A DNA stretch of 64,000 nucleotides, taken from the NCBI RefSeq assembly GCF_002934685.1, contig NZ_NKHL01000120.1, positions 62,001 to 126,000 on the forward strand. The letters run 5' to 3'. This DNA comes from Pseudomonas bohemica. GTDB taxonomy: Bacteria; Pseudomonadota; Gammaproteobacteria; Pseudomonadales; Pseudomonadaceae. The position numbers and the translations under genes were made by a program. The notes below the pieces were generated by a model, which was not told the DNA's origin, searched no databases, and saw nothing but the letters and a program-made list of their open reading frames with translations. How positions within the stretch are numbered: the first letter of the stretch is position 1; each line of letters opens with the position of its first letter. This document shows, piece by piece, positions 9,243 through 17,233 of this stretch.

Positions 9243-9256
9243 CGCAGCATTCCTGG

Positions 9257-9436
9257 TTAAAGCGCCTTGCTGACCTTTACGTCGCTGATCACATCGTCGC
9301 TGCCGCTGTGCATTTTCTGCAGGGCGGCCAACGCTTCTTCAGCGCATGGGGATTGCAGCAAGGCGAACTCGAAGCGGCGTTCGCCGTTGAGTTTGTAGCT
9401 GATGGCGTATTTGACGACAGGGGCGGACGTACTCAC
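9257..9436 (-). CDS. Small conserved hypothetical protein (59 aa)
   Basis: The product, starting (M)STSAPVVKYAISYKLNGERR, is a small alpha/beta protein of unknown function. I choose the GTG at 9434-9436 because AAAGGA lies seven bases upstream. An ATG 17 codons earlier would give an N-terminus with no resemblance to a real one. The ending HSGSDDVISDVKVSKAL is acidic-basic mixed. It follows alkB on the same strand with 14 bases between, so it may be cotranscribed. Confidence 0.6.
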   Translation of the reverse strand: MSTSAPVVKYAISYKLNGERRFEFALLQSPCAEEALAALQKMHSGSDDVISDVKVSKAL

Positions 9437-9512
9437 GATGGATTCCTTTAACAGGCTGGGGCTGGCGTGAAAACACGAAGCTTTCACACGGCTCGTGGTT
9501 GACTGGGCCTGA

Positions 9513-9818
9513 TCAGCTCAGGCGCGAAGACGTGCGTCGCACGATCTTGATCGAGTGGGTGAACGTGGTCTTGCGGCCACCATGGGTATCCATTTTGCGC
9601 CCGGCGGTGTCGATGGTGATATTCCAGAAACCGGTGCTGGGCACCGCGATCTTCGCCGGGAAGCGATCGAATGCGCCGCCGTGGTAGGTATGGCGGCCGC
9701 CGTTTTTGAAGCTGCGGAAATTCGCGTCGCTCATCAGGCGTATGTTGCAGAGCTGTGAGCATTCGATGACGACGACGTCGTCTTCGTTGAGGTGCTCGCG
9801 CTGGTGAACGAATTTCAT
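9513..9818 (-). CDS. DUF1883 domain protein
   Basis: A 101-aa protein matching the DUF1883 pattern: MKFVHQREHLNEDDVVVIECSQLCNIRLMSDANFRSFKNGG, then GGAFDRFPAKIAVPSTGFWNITIDTAGR. The fold is probably beta-rich. DUF1883 sometimes appears fused to TIR-like domains in other bacteria, but here it stands alone. Start at 9818 is supported by GGAGAT upstream; the longer frame begins with residues that are not conserved. Function unknown. Confidence 0.75.
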   Translation of the reverse strand: MKFVHQREHLNEDDVVVIECSQLCNIRLMSDANFRSFKNGGRHTYHGGAFDRFPAKIAVPSTGFWNITIDTAGRKMDTHGGRKTTFTHSIKIVRRTSSRLS

Positions 9819-9989
9819 GGGTATCTCCGCAGACAAGGCGTTTTCGAAAACCCGAAACGATAGCACGCTCGGCCCCTCGGTTGATGACCGATGATGTTTT
9901 TTATTACCGCACCCGCGGTGAAAAAAGTCCGACAGCCGGGGATATAATCAGCGCCCGGCTTGTCGTAGAGCCTTTACTGGAGGGATTGT

Positions 9990-10346
9990 ATGAAACTGGC
10001 TGTTGTAGTTTTGGCTCTGGCGGTGACGGGTTGCGCCAGCGTCACTGACATCGAGCACACGCCCGCCACCATGAGTGTGATGTCAGGGAAGAACCCGCAA
10101 GAGTATGCCGAATGCTTCGTCGCCAGGATCAGTGACAGCCGCAAGCCCCCGCAGATCGAACCGCACAAGGAAGGTCTGCGCGTAATCGTCCCGCAGAAGT
10201 TTTCCAGCGGTACGCCAACGGCCATCGTCGATATCGAAAGACGCTCCAGTGGCAGCTCGATCAAGTTGTTCGAGGACGGGGGCAACAACCCGTTGCGACC
10301 CAAGGACATTCAGCACGCCGTGACGGCGTGTATTTCGGGCGAATGA
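9990..10346 (+). CDS. Small lipoprotein, unknown function
   Basis: The 118-aa product begins MKLAVVVLALAVTGCASV, a short signal peptide with lipobox VTGC at residues 12-15, so it is expected to be lipid-anchored. The residue after the Cys is Ala, which favours outer-membrane sorting. The mature part has two further Cys residues (ECFVARIS and VTACISGE) that could pair. The ribosome site GGAGGG lies nine bases upstream. It is convergent with another small lipoprotein gene at 10382-10663. No family name recognised. Confidence 0.8.
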   Translation: MKLAVVVLALAVTGCASVTDIEHTPATMSVMSGKNPQEYAECFVARISDSRKPPQIEPHKEGLRVIVPQKFSSGTPTAIVDIERRSSGSSIKLFEDGGNNPLRPKDIQHAVTACISGE

Positions 10347-10381
10347 GGCCGGTTGCGTGACGCTTCGAACCCTGCCAGCGG

Positions 10382-10663
10382 TTATTTGCACATCACCAGC
10401 ACATTGCGAGTCTTGTAGTTGCCGACATCCACGCCCAGGGTTTTGTCATCTTCCTTGGGTTGGGGCGTGCCGTTGGTACTGACGATGTTGTAGCCGGTGC
10501 CTGGGCATGAGGCGTCGGCTTTCTCGTAACAGGCGGCCCACGACATGGCTTCACCGGAGCAGTCGATGCTCAGCGCCTGCTTGCCGTTTTTCAGATAGGT
10601 GTTTTGCGCGGTCGCGCAGCCGGTCAAGCCCAATACAGCAATGACGGACAGAATCTTGATCAT
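10382..10663 (-). CDS. Small lipoprotein, unknown function
   Basis: The 93-aa product begins MIKILSVIAVLGLTGCATAQ, with lipobox LTGC. The mature domain contains four Cys (IDCSGEAMSWAACYEKADASCPGTGYNIV and the C-terminal VLVMCK), which suggests disulfide bonds in the periplasm. The pattern CSGxxxSWxxCYxKAxxxCP...GY is shared by a group of small proteobacterial lipoproteins of unknown role. I start at 10663, the residue where the signal peptide begins; the frame continues 23 codons upstream without any signal character. Confidence 0.75.
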   Translation of the reverse strand: MIKILSVIAVLGLTGCATAQNTYLKNGKQALSIDCSGEAMSWAACYEKADASCPGTGYNIVSTNGTPQPKEDDKTLGVDVGNYKTRNVLVMCK

Positions 10664-10825
10664 TTTCGAATGCTTCACGATGAGGGCCGAGGTTGAATAA
10701 TCAGCCTCTCTGAGACTGACCGGCCGTGCCATCGTTCCGGCATCACCGAAACATTTTTTCCGATTGCCACCTTTATGCTGGAACGGTTCAGGCCCAGCGT
10801 ATGCGGGCCTGAACGGTTTTCAGAA

Positions 10826-11011
10826 TCAGGGCTTCTTGTCAGCGCGGCGGCGCGGGGCAGGGGTGTCCTGAAACACGGAGGCGACTTCGATGGCGCTGCT
10901 TTCGCTGGCGAATGGCCCAGCCACTGCCTCTTCGTCGTGGCCCACCAGCCACCACTGGCCATCCTGCAATTTCTTGATCTGGTAACCGTTTACGCTTTTG
11001 ACTTCCGACAT
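10826..11011 (-). CDS. Small conserved hypothetical protein (61 aa)
   Basis: The sequence MSEVKSVNGYQIKKLQDGQW, followed by WLVGHDEEAVAGPFASESSA, looks like one small beta-hairpin domain with a basic proline-rich tail (PAPRRRADKKP). A GAGATGG-like ribosome site precedes the ATG. I recognise it as a pseudomonad small protein of unknown function only. Confidence 0.6.
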   Translation of the reverse strand: MSEVKSVNGYQIKKLQDGQWWLVGHDEEAVAGPFASESSAIEVASVFQDTPAPRRRADKKP

Positions 11012-11304
11012 CGATCCATCTCGACAAGTGATTCAGGCGGCCATGATAAGGCGTACTGGAATTATTTTCCTACGCAAACGAGTGATCACGGCTACGCTTG
11101 ATTCAGGCATGCCACAGCATTTGTGGGGCAGGGGGGAACTGCCCGAAGATCGCGATATCGCAAATCTTGCGCAACGATTTGTGGAACTATCTGCGCGACA
11201 GTTCCTCTACCAAGACATCGAGCCGGCCAGTAGCGGGGCATTGTAAGGTGATCGCCTCCTCATTAGACTGCGCCGCAACACCCCCAGCCCCATCAAGGAC
11301 TTAT

Positions 11305-12147
11305 ATGATCAAGAAATGCTTGTTCCCTGCAGCCGGTTACGGCACTCGCTTCTTGCCAGCGACCAAAGCCATGCCCAAAGAGATGCTGGCAGTTGTCAAC
11401 AAGCCGCTGATCCAGTACGGCGTGGAAGAAGCACTTGCTGCGGGTTTGAAAGAAATCTCCATCGTGACCGGCCGTGGCAAGCGCGCGCTGGAAGACCACT
11501 TCGACATCAGCTATGAATTGGAACACCAGATCAAGGGCACCGATAAAGAGAAGTACTTGGTCGGTATTCGAAAGCTGATCGACGAGTGCAGTTTCTCCTA
11601 CACCCGTCAGACCGAAATGAAAGGCCTGGGCCACGCGATCCTCAGCGGTCGTCCACTGATCGGTAACGAAGCGTTCGCCGTGGTACTGGCCGACGACCTG
11701 TGCGTGAACCTGGAAGGCGACGGCGTGCTGGCGCAAATGGTCAAATTGCACAAGCACTATGGCTGCTCCATCGTCGCGATTCAGGAAGTGCCTGAGAACG
11801 AAACAAACAAGTATGGCGTGATCGCCGGCGAAGAAATCAAACCGGGCCTGTTCCGCGTCACTGACATGGTCGAGAAGCCAAAGCCGGAAGACGCACCGTC
11901 GAACCTGGCGATCATCGGCCGCTACATCCTGACCCCGGACATCTTCGAGAAGATCGAACAGACCGAACCAGGCAAGGGCGGCGAAATCCAGATCACCGAC
12001 GCACTGATGAAGCAAGCGGCTGAAGGTAACGTGCTGGCTTACAAGTTCCAAGGCCAGCGTTTCGACTGCGGTGGCGCCGAAGGTTACATCGAGGCGACCA
12101 ACTTCTGCTTCGAGCACTTCTACAAAACGGGTAAATCCACTCAGTGA
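11305..12147 (+). CDS. galU: UTP-glucose-1-phosphate uridylyltransferase
   Basis: The enzyme makes UDP-glucose from UTP and glucose 1-phosphate, supplying LPS core, exopolysaccharide and osmoprotectant synthesis. The 280-aa product begins MIKKCLFPAAGYGTRFLPATKAMPKEML, the nucleotidyltransferase signature (AAGxGTRxLPxTK). Other hallmarks are VLADDL (metal-binding Asp), VEKPKPEDAPSNLAIIGRYIL and GKGGEIQITDAL. The frame is open 69 codons further upstream, but those residues are not conserved and the ATG at 11305 has AAGGAC before it. It is followed by a strong terminator. Confidence 0.95.
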   Translation: MIKKCLFPAAGYGTRFLPATKAMPKEMLAVVNKPLIQYGVEEALAAGLKEISIVTGRGKRALEDHFDISYELEHQIKGTDKEKYLVGIRKLIDECSFSYTRQTEMKGLGHAILSGRPLIGNEAFAVVLADDLCVNLEGDGVLAQMVKLHKHYGCSIVAIQEVPENETNKYGVIAGEEIKPGLFRVTDMVEKPKPEDAPSNLAIIGRYILTPDIFEKIEQTEPGKGGEIQITDALMKQAAEGNVLAYKFQGQRFDCGGAEGYIEATNFCFEHFYKTGKSTQ

Positions 12148-12187
12148 CACGTGTGTACCGGTAACTTACCGGCCACTGTGTTGCAGC

Positions 12188-12213
12188 ACAAAGCCACCTT
12201 CGGGTGGCTTTGT
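12188..12213 (+). terminator. galU terminator
   Basis: A perfect 11-bp stem (ACAAAGCCACC/GGTGGCTTTGT) with a TTCG tetraloop, ending in TTTGTCGTTTCT. It lies 40 bases after the galU stop. Confidence 0.85.
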
Positions 12214-12283
12214 CGTTTCTGTCTTCGGGGCCTTGCCGAGCGCGCTGGAGCGGTTATGCTAGCCCTCCTGCCAGGAGAAAAAC

Positions 12284-13639
12284 ATGACTTACGACTTCGA
12301 CCTTTTCGTCATCGGCGCCGGATCCGGCGGTGTTCGGGCCGCGCGGTTTTCAGCCGGTTTCGGCGCCCGCGTGGCGGTCGCCGAGAGCCGCTATCTGGGC
12401 GGGACGTGCGTCAACGTCGGCTGCGTCCCGAAAAAACTCATGGTGTATGGGGCGCATTTCTCCGAGGACTTCGAACAAGCCAAGGGTTACGGCTGGAGCA
12501 GCGCTGAGCCGAGCTTCGACTGGCCAACCCTGATCGCCAACAAGAACCGCGAGATCAGTCGCCTCAACGGTGTCTACCGTAACCTGTTGGCCAACAGCGG
12601 CGTGACCTTGATGGAAGGGCACGCGCGCCTGCGCGGCCCCCATGAGGTGGAAATCAACGGTCAAGTGCACACCGCCGAACACATCATGATCGCCACCGGG
12701 GGCTGGCCACAGATTCCGGAGATTCCGGGCTGCGAACACGCCATCACTTCCAATGACGTCTTCTTTCTCGAGCAGATGCCCAAGCGCGTGGTGATCGTCG
12801 GCGGCGGGTATATCGCAGTCGAATTCGCCTCGATTTTCGATGGCCTGGGCGCGGACGTGAGTTTGATGTACCGCGGCGAGCTGTTCCTGCGCGGCTTTGA
12901 TGCAGGCGTGCGTGAACATCTGCATGAAGAACTGACCAAGCGCGGCATGGACATCCGTTTCAAGACCGAAATCGAAAGCATCGAAAAGCGCTCCGACGGC
13001 ACGCTCGATCTGAAGCTCAACGATGGCAGCACATTCAACACCGACTGCGTGTTCTACGCCACCGGCCGCCGCCCTATGCTGGACGATCTGGGCATGGAGA
13101 CGGTCAATGTCGTGCTGGATGACAAGGGCTTCATCAAGGTCGACGAACATTACCAGTCCAGCGAACCTTCGATCATCGCAGTGGGCGATGTCATCGGTCG
13201 CGTGCAACTGACACCGGTGGCACTGGCCGAGGGCATGGCCGTGGCGCGGCGACTGTTCAAACCCGAGCAATACCGTGCGGTGGACTACAATCATATTCCA
13301 ACGGCGGTTTTCAGCTTGCCGAACATCGGAACCGTGGGTCTGACCGAAGAAGAAGCGAAAAAGGCGGGTCACCAGGTGCAGATTTTCGAAAGCCGCTTCC
13401 GGCCGATGAAGCTGTCGCTGACAGACAATCAGGAGCGGACCCTGATGAAGCTGGTGGTGGATGCGCAAACTGATCGCGTGCTGGGTTGCCATATGGTGGG
13501 TCCGGATGCCGGCGAGATCATCCAGAGCCTGGCCATTGCCGTGAAGGCCGGGGCCACCAAGCAGACTTTCGATGACACGATCGGCGTGCATCCGACGGCA
13601 GCTGAGGAATTCGTCACCATGCGTACCGCAACGCGTTGA
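12284..13639 (+). CDS. gor: Glutathione-disulfide reductase
   Basis: This FAD enzyme reduces glutathione disulfide with NADPH. The 451-aa product has the FAD-binding GAGSGGVRAAR at residues 11-21, the redox-active disulfide GGTCVNVGCVPKK (Cys42/Cys47), the NADPH-binding GGGYIAVEFASIF, the second FAD motif and the dimer-interface catalytic GVHPTAAEEFVTMR. These separate it from lipoamide and mercuric reductases. The ribosome site CAGGAGAAAAAC precedes the ATG. It stands alone between the galU terminator and the histidine kinase gene. Confidence 0.93.
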   Translation: MTYDFDLFVIGAGSGGVRAARFSAGFGARVAVAESRYLGGTCVNVGCVPKKLMVYGAHFSEDFEQAKGYGWSSAEPSFDWPTLIANKNREISRLNGVYRNLLANSGVTLMEGHARLRGPHEVEINGQVHTAEHIMIATGGWPQIPEIPGCEHAITSNDVFFLEQMPKRVVIVGGGYIAVEFASIFDGLGADVSLMYRGELFLRGFDAGVREHLHEELTKRGMDIRFKTEIESIEKRSDGTLDLKLNDGSTFNTDCVFYATGRRPMLDDLGMETVNVVLDDKGFIKVDEHYQSSEPSIIAVGDVIGRVQLTPVALAEGMAVARRLFKPEQYRAVDYNHIPTAVFSLPNIGTVGLTEEEAKKAGHQVQIFESRFRPMKLSLTDNQERTLMKLVVDAQTDRVLGCHMVGPDAGEIIQSLAIAVKAGATKQTFDDTIGVHPTAAEEFVTMRTATR

Positions 13640-13701
13640 TGTCTGAATCCCGGCCTCATGGATGAGCGCAGGGCCTGCAATCGTTAAAGGATGGAACCGC
13701 T

Positions 13702-15429
13702 TTGACCACTGAGAGTTTTCCGGCATCCATGCCCCTGAATCCCATTGCATCTGAAGATCGGGAAGCTGACGATCAGGGGGCCGCCCAAGCCGACGCCCTG
13801 CACGAAAGCGAGCGCCAGTTTCGCACCCTGGCCGACAACATGAGCCAGTTGGCATGGATTGCCGACCCCGCCGGAAAAATCTATTGGTATAACGCCCGCT
13901 GGTACAGCTACACCGGCACTTCCCATGAAGCGATGATGGCGCTGGGCTGGCGCTCGCTGCATCATCCCGATCACCTGGAACGCGTGGATTCACGCATGCG
14001 GCGCTGTTTCGCCACCGGTTCGATCTGGGAAGACACCTTCCCCTTGCGCGGCAAGGACGGCCTCTACCGATGGTTCCTTTGCCGTGCGCTGCCCATTCGC
14101 GACGAGCAGAGCAGCATTACCTATTGGCTCGGCACCAGTACCGACGTCACGGCCCAGGTCAGTGCTGAAGATGCCTTGCGCGAGCTCAACGAGAGCCTTG
14201 AACGGCGGGTGGCCGAGCGTACCCGTGAACTGGCCGAAATCAACGAGCGCCTGCAAGTTGAGATCAGCGAGCGCGCCCAAGCTGAAGAGGCCCTGCGCCA
14301 TGCGCAGAAGATGGACGCCATCGGCCAGTTGACCGGCGGCATTGCCCATGACTTCAACAACATGCTGACTGGGGTGCTTGGGGCTCTGGACCTGATCCAG
14401 CGGCGAGTCGCGGCGGGGCGGGTGTCCGAGATTGATCGGTACATCGAAGCGGCCATGAACTCGGCCAACCGAGCGGCGTCCTTGACGCACCGCCTCCTGG
14501 CCTTCGCCCGACGCCAATCCCTGGACCCGCGCCCGGTGGACGTCAACCGGATGGTGGTGTCCATGGAGGAGTTGGTGCGCCGGACCATTGGCGAAAGCAT
14601 CGAGTTGGAAATCGATCTGAACAGCGCCTTGCGCCTGACCAACACCGATGAGCATCAGCTGGAAAACGCCCTGTTGAACCTGGTGATCAATGCCCGGGAC
14701 GCCATGCCCGACGGCGGGCGGCTGCTGATTCAGACCGAGATCATTCATATCGCGGGGCTGCACGACACGCTCTCGCCGGGCGACTATGTGCGGCTCAGCG
14801 TGCAGGACACGGGCGCGGGCATGTCCGCCGAAGTAATCGCGCGGGCGTTCGATCCGTTCTTCACCACCAAGCCGATCGGGCAGGGCACGGGGCTGGGGCT
14901 GTCGATGGTCTATGGCTTCATCAACCAGACCGGCGGGTACGTGCAGATCGACAGTGTCGAAGGTCGCGGCACGCGCATCGATCTTTACCTGCCGTGTCTC
15001 CTCGAATCCGCTCACCGGCATCCGCCGCCCGACCAGGATGCGGCGACTCCCAGGGCCGGGCAGGGCGAGCGCGTGCTGGTTGTAGAAGATGAGCCGGACG
15101 TGCGGATGCTGGTGGTCGATGTGTTGCGCGAGCTGGGGTATTCGGTGGACGTGGCCGCCGATGGTGCGTCTGCCTTGCCATTCCTGCAGGATGCCGGGCG
15201 CATCGATCTGCTGGTCACCGACGTGGGTCTGCCAGGCATGAACGGGCGGCAGTTGGCAGAGATTGCCCGCCAGCATCGCCCGGACTTGCATGTGCTGTTC
15301 ATGACCGGCTACGCCCGCAATGCTCAGGTGCGTGGCGATTTCCTGGAGAAGGGCATGGACATGCTGACCAAGCCATTCAGCATCGACGACCTGGCGCAAC
15401 GGGTACGCGGCTTGATCGAAGTGCCGTAG
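13702..15429 (+). CDS. PAS-domain hybrid histidine kinase with receiver domain
   Basis: A 575-aa soluble hybrid kinase with no membrane segments. A PAS domain spans about residues 35-150. A coiled coil (about 155-205) leads to the HisKA domain with phospho-acceptor His216 (GGIAHDFNNML). The HATPase domain carries NLVINARDAM, DTGAGM and GTGLGLSMV. A C-terminal receiver (about 457-570) has phospho-acceptor Asp507 (LLVTDVGLPGMNG). The likely start is TTG at 13702, ten bases after AAAGGA; the nearby ATG at 13691 is out of frame and stops at once. No cognate output regulator is adjacent. The signal is unknown. Confidence 0.88.
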   Translation: MTTESFPASMPLNPIASEDREADDQGAAQADALHESERQFRTLADNMSQLAWIADPAGKIYWYNARWYSYTGTSHEAMMALGWRSLHHPDHLERVDSRMRRCFATGSIWEDTFPLRGKDGLYRWFLCRALPIRDEQSSITYWLGTSTDVTAQVSAEDALRELNESLERRVAERTRELAEINERLQVEISERAQAEEALRHAQKMDAIGQLTGGIAHDFNNMLTGVLGALDLIQRRVAAGRVSEIDRYIEAAMNSANRAASLTHRLLAFARRQSLDPRPVDVNRMVVSMEELVRRTIGESIELEIDLNSALRLTNTDEHQLENALLNLVINARDAMPDGGRLLIQTEIIHIAGLHDTLSPGDYVRLSVQDTGAGMSAEVIARAFDPFFTTKPIGQGTGLGLSMVYGFINQTGGYVQIDSVEGRGTRIDLYLPCLLESAHRHPPPDQDAATPRAGQGERVLVVEDEPDVRMLVVDVLRELGYSVDVAADGASALPFLQDAGRIDLLVTDVGLPGMNGRQLAEIARQHRPDLHVLFMTGYARNAQVRGDFLEKGMDMLTKPFSIDDLAQRVRGLIEVP

Positions 15430-15508
15430 CGTTCTTGTGCTTGTAGTAGCACGGCTTGCCTACGGGAGCGGTAGTAACGGCGCGGCCAGCAAGCCGGGGT
15501 GCAGCTCA

Positions 15509-16213
15509 TCATGTGGCCGTCGCAGGTTGCGCCGCTCGCAGATTCTCCAACGCCACTTCGGTCTTGATCAGAATCAGCTCCAGTACCCGATTCTGCTGGT
15601 CGCGTTCGGTCAGGCGCTCCTGCAGCTTGTCATTTTCGATTTGGGCATTGTGCAGGCGTTCCTGCAGCAGGGCGCATTGGGTGTGCGCTTGCAGATGGTG
15701 CTCTTTGAGGGTGCGGATCTGTTCGTCCTTGTCCTCAAGGCGTGACGCACTGTCTTGGGCGCCCTGAGTCAACCGCGCGTTTTCTTTTTGCTGGGTCTGT
15801 AATGCTTCCTGGGTGTTGAGCAGCGTCGCAGTCTGGGTGCCCAACTTGGTAGTCTGTGCGGCGTGGCGCTCGATGAGATCGGCAAGCCGGCGCTCTACGC
15901 TGCTCAGCGTGTCCTGCAGCTGTTTCTTTTCGGCGTCCAGCCTGGCCTGAGCCTCGTCGACGCGCGCCTGGGCCTGCCCCCGCAGGCGCTCCCCCAGTCT
16001 GGTCACCAGGCTGTTCAATTCAGCGTCGATCTGCAGCGGTGTCAGCTCACTTTCCGACGCATCAAGCTCACGCATCAGGCGATGTATGGTGCTCTTCGAT
16101 CCGGTATTGCCCATTTCGATACGTACTGCATCAATGCTGGGATTTTCTCCCCGAGCGATCAATGCCATCCGTGCAGCCTGCACGTCAGCCCTGTTTATGC
16201 CACTGCGGGCCAT
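15509..16213 (-). CDS. KfrA-like DNA-binding coiled-coil protein
   Basis: A 234-aa protein with two parts. The N-terminal 75 residues (MARSGINRADVQAARMALIA, then NPSIDAVRIEMGNTGSKSTIHRLMRELD) match the KfrA-type helix-turn-helix domain found in plasmid KfrA and in TnpT-like cointegrate-resolution proteins. The rest is one long coiled coil (about residues 85-225) rich in Gln, Glu, Leu and Arg. KfrA proteins bind DNA and self-regulate, and some affect partition. This copy is chromosomal and solitary, with no transposase or partition gene nearby. I start at the ATG at 16213, seven codons inside the frame. Target unknown. Confidence 0.75.
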   Translation of the reverse strand: MARSGINRADVQAARMALIARGENPSIDAVRIEMGNTGSKSTIHRLMRELDASESELTPLQIDAELNSLVTRLGERLRGQAQARVDEAQARLDAEKKQLQDTLSSVERRLADLIERHAAQTTKLGTQTATLLNTQEALQTQQKENARLTQGAQDSASRLEDKDEQIRTLKEHHLQAHTQCALLQERLHNAQIENDKLQERLTERDQQNRVLELILIKTEVALENLRAAQPATAT

Positions 16214-16539
16214 GCCGCCTCCTGAATAATGCACCGCCTACGTATCGCGGATTACGTATCATCAAAACCGTTTATTCTGCGGGATTTTCAGGGGGGTGTC
16301 TGCTGCGGGTTGAACATCGACGGATGAAGTGGGTAGGCTGTCGGGCGGATCGATCAGGACGTTGTGCGCTTGGCTTCGTCATGGCGTCACGAATCCTTCT
16401 ATTAATAGATTGCGTTTATAGCGAAAACCAATCATCAGCATCAGGTTTACCAATGAGCCGTTGCCGGTGATTGTGCGTAAGATCCTTCCTATCGAATTTC
16501 AAAACGTCATTTTCTACAAACCCTAAGGAGATCCACCCG
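16214..16539. other. ahpC upstream region
   Basis: About 325 bases between the KfrA-like gene and ahpC, shared by divergent promoters. It includes AT-rich sequence around 16395-16425 (CTATTAATAGATTGCGTTTATAG). ATAG-N7-TTAT at 16405-16419 resembles one OxyR half-site, but the second half-site is missing. OxyR control of ahpC is established in pseudomonads; the site itself is not proven by this sequence. Confidence 0.35.
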
Positions 16540-17103
16540 ATGCCTATCATTAACAGCCAAGTTAAACCCTTCAAAGCGACCGCTTTCAAAAACGGCTCTT
16601 TCGTTGAAGTTTCGGATGCTGACCTCAAAGGCAAATGGTCTGTGGTGTTCTTCTACCCAGCCGACTTCACCTTCGTCTGCCCAACCGAACTGGAAGACCT
16701 GGCCGACAACTACGATGCGTTCCAGAAACTGGGCGTTGAAATCTACTCCGTATCGACCGATACCCACTTTGCTCACGCTGCCTGGCACAACACTTCGCCA
16801 GCCATCGGCAAAATCCAGTACACCATGATCGGCGACCCAACCCTGACCATCTCCCGCAACTTCGACGTGCTGATCGAAGAAGCTGGCCTGGCTGACCGCG
16901 GTACTTTCGTGATCAATCCGGAAGGCGAAATCAAGATCGTCGAACTGAACGATGGTGGTGTTGGCCGTGACGCTTCCGAGCTGCTGCGCAAAATCAAGGC
17001 CGCTCAGTACGTTGCTGCTCACCCGGGCGAAGTCTGCCCAGCCAAGTGGAAAGAAGGTGAAGCGACTCTGGCTCCTTCCCTGGACCTGGTCGGCAAGATC
17101 TAA
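16540..17103 (+). CDS. ahpC: Alkyl hydroperoxide reductase subunit C (2-Cys peroxiredoxin)
   Basis: AhpC reduces hydrogen peroxide, organic hydroperoxides and peroxynitrite in the cytosol and is re-reduced by AhpF. At 187 aa it has the exact family length. The peroxidatic Cys47 lies in ADFTFVCPTE and the resolving Cys166 in GEVCPAKW. The ATG at 16540 follows CTAAGGAG by eight bases; the frame extends 23 codons upstream with non-conserved sequence. It is followed by a strong hairpin and then ahpF. Partial readthrough at that hairpin would give more AhpC than AhpF, but this is inference. Confidence 0.97.
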   Translation: MPIINSQVKPFKATAFKNGSFVEVSDADLKGKWSVVFFYPADFTFVCPTELEDLADNYDAFQKLGVEIYSVSTDTHFAHAAWHNTSPAIGKIQYTMIGDPTLTISRNFDVLIEEAGLADRGTFVINPEGEIKIVELNDGGVGRDASELLRKIKAAQYVAAHPGEVCPAKWKEGEATLAPSLDLVGKI

Positions 17104-17163
17104 GTCCTCATGACAGGACCGGGGGCGTTCAGCCCGTAAGTCAGTAAGCCGCATCGCCCCCAA

Positions 17164-17203
17164 AAAACGCCCGGGCGGTTATCGCCCGGGCGTTGTTTTT
17201 TTC
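17164..17203 (+). terminator. ahpC-ahpF intergenic terminator
   Basis: A 12-bp stem (AACGCCCGGGCG/CGCCCGGGCGTT) is followed by GTTTTTTT. It lies between ahpC and ahpF, so ahpF is transcribed by readthrough or from its own promoter. Confidence 0.85.
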
Positions 17204-17233
17204 AGAACCTGTTAAGTAAAAAGGAAAGCCATC

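Noticed and set aside
12350..13993. A 547-codon ORF on the minus strand opposite gor and the kinase gene
   Set aside because: A shadow of gor and the kinase reading frames with no ribosome site or domain.
16405..16419. OxyR site upstream of ahpC
   Set aside because: Only one half-site (ATAG-N7-TTAT) is visible and the next expected half-sites are missing, so it is left out as a feature.
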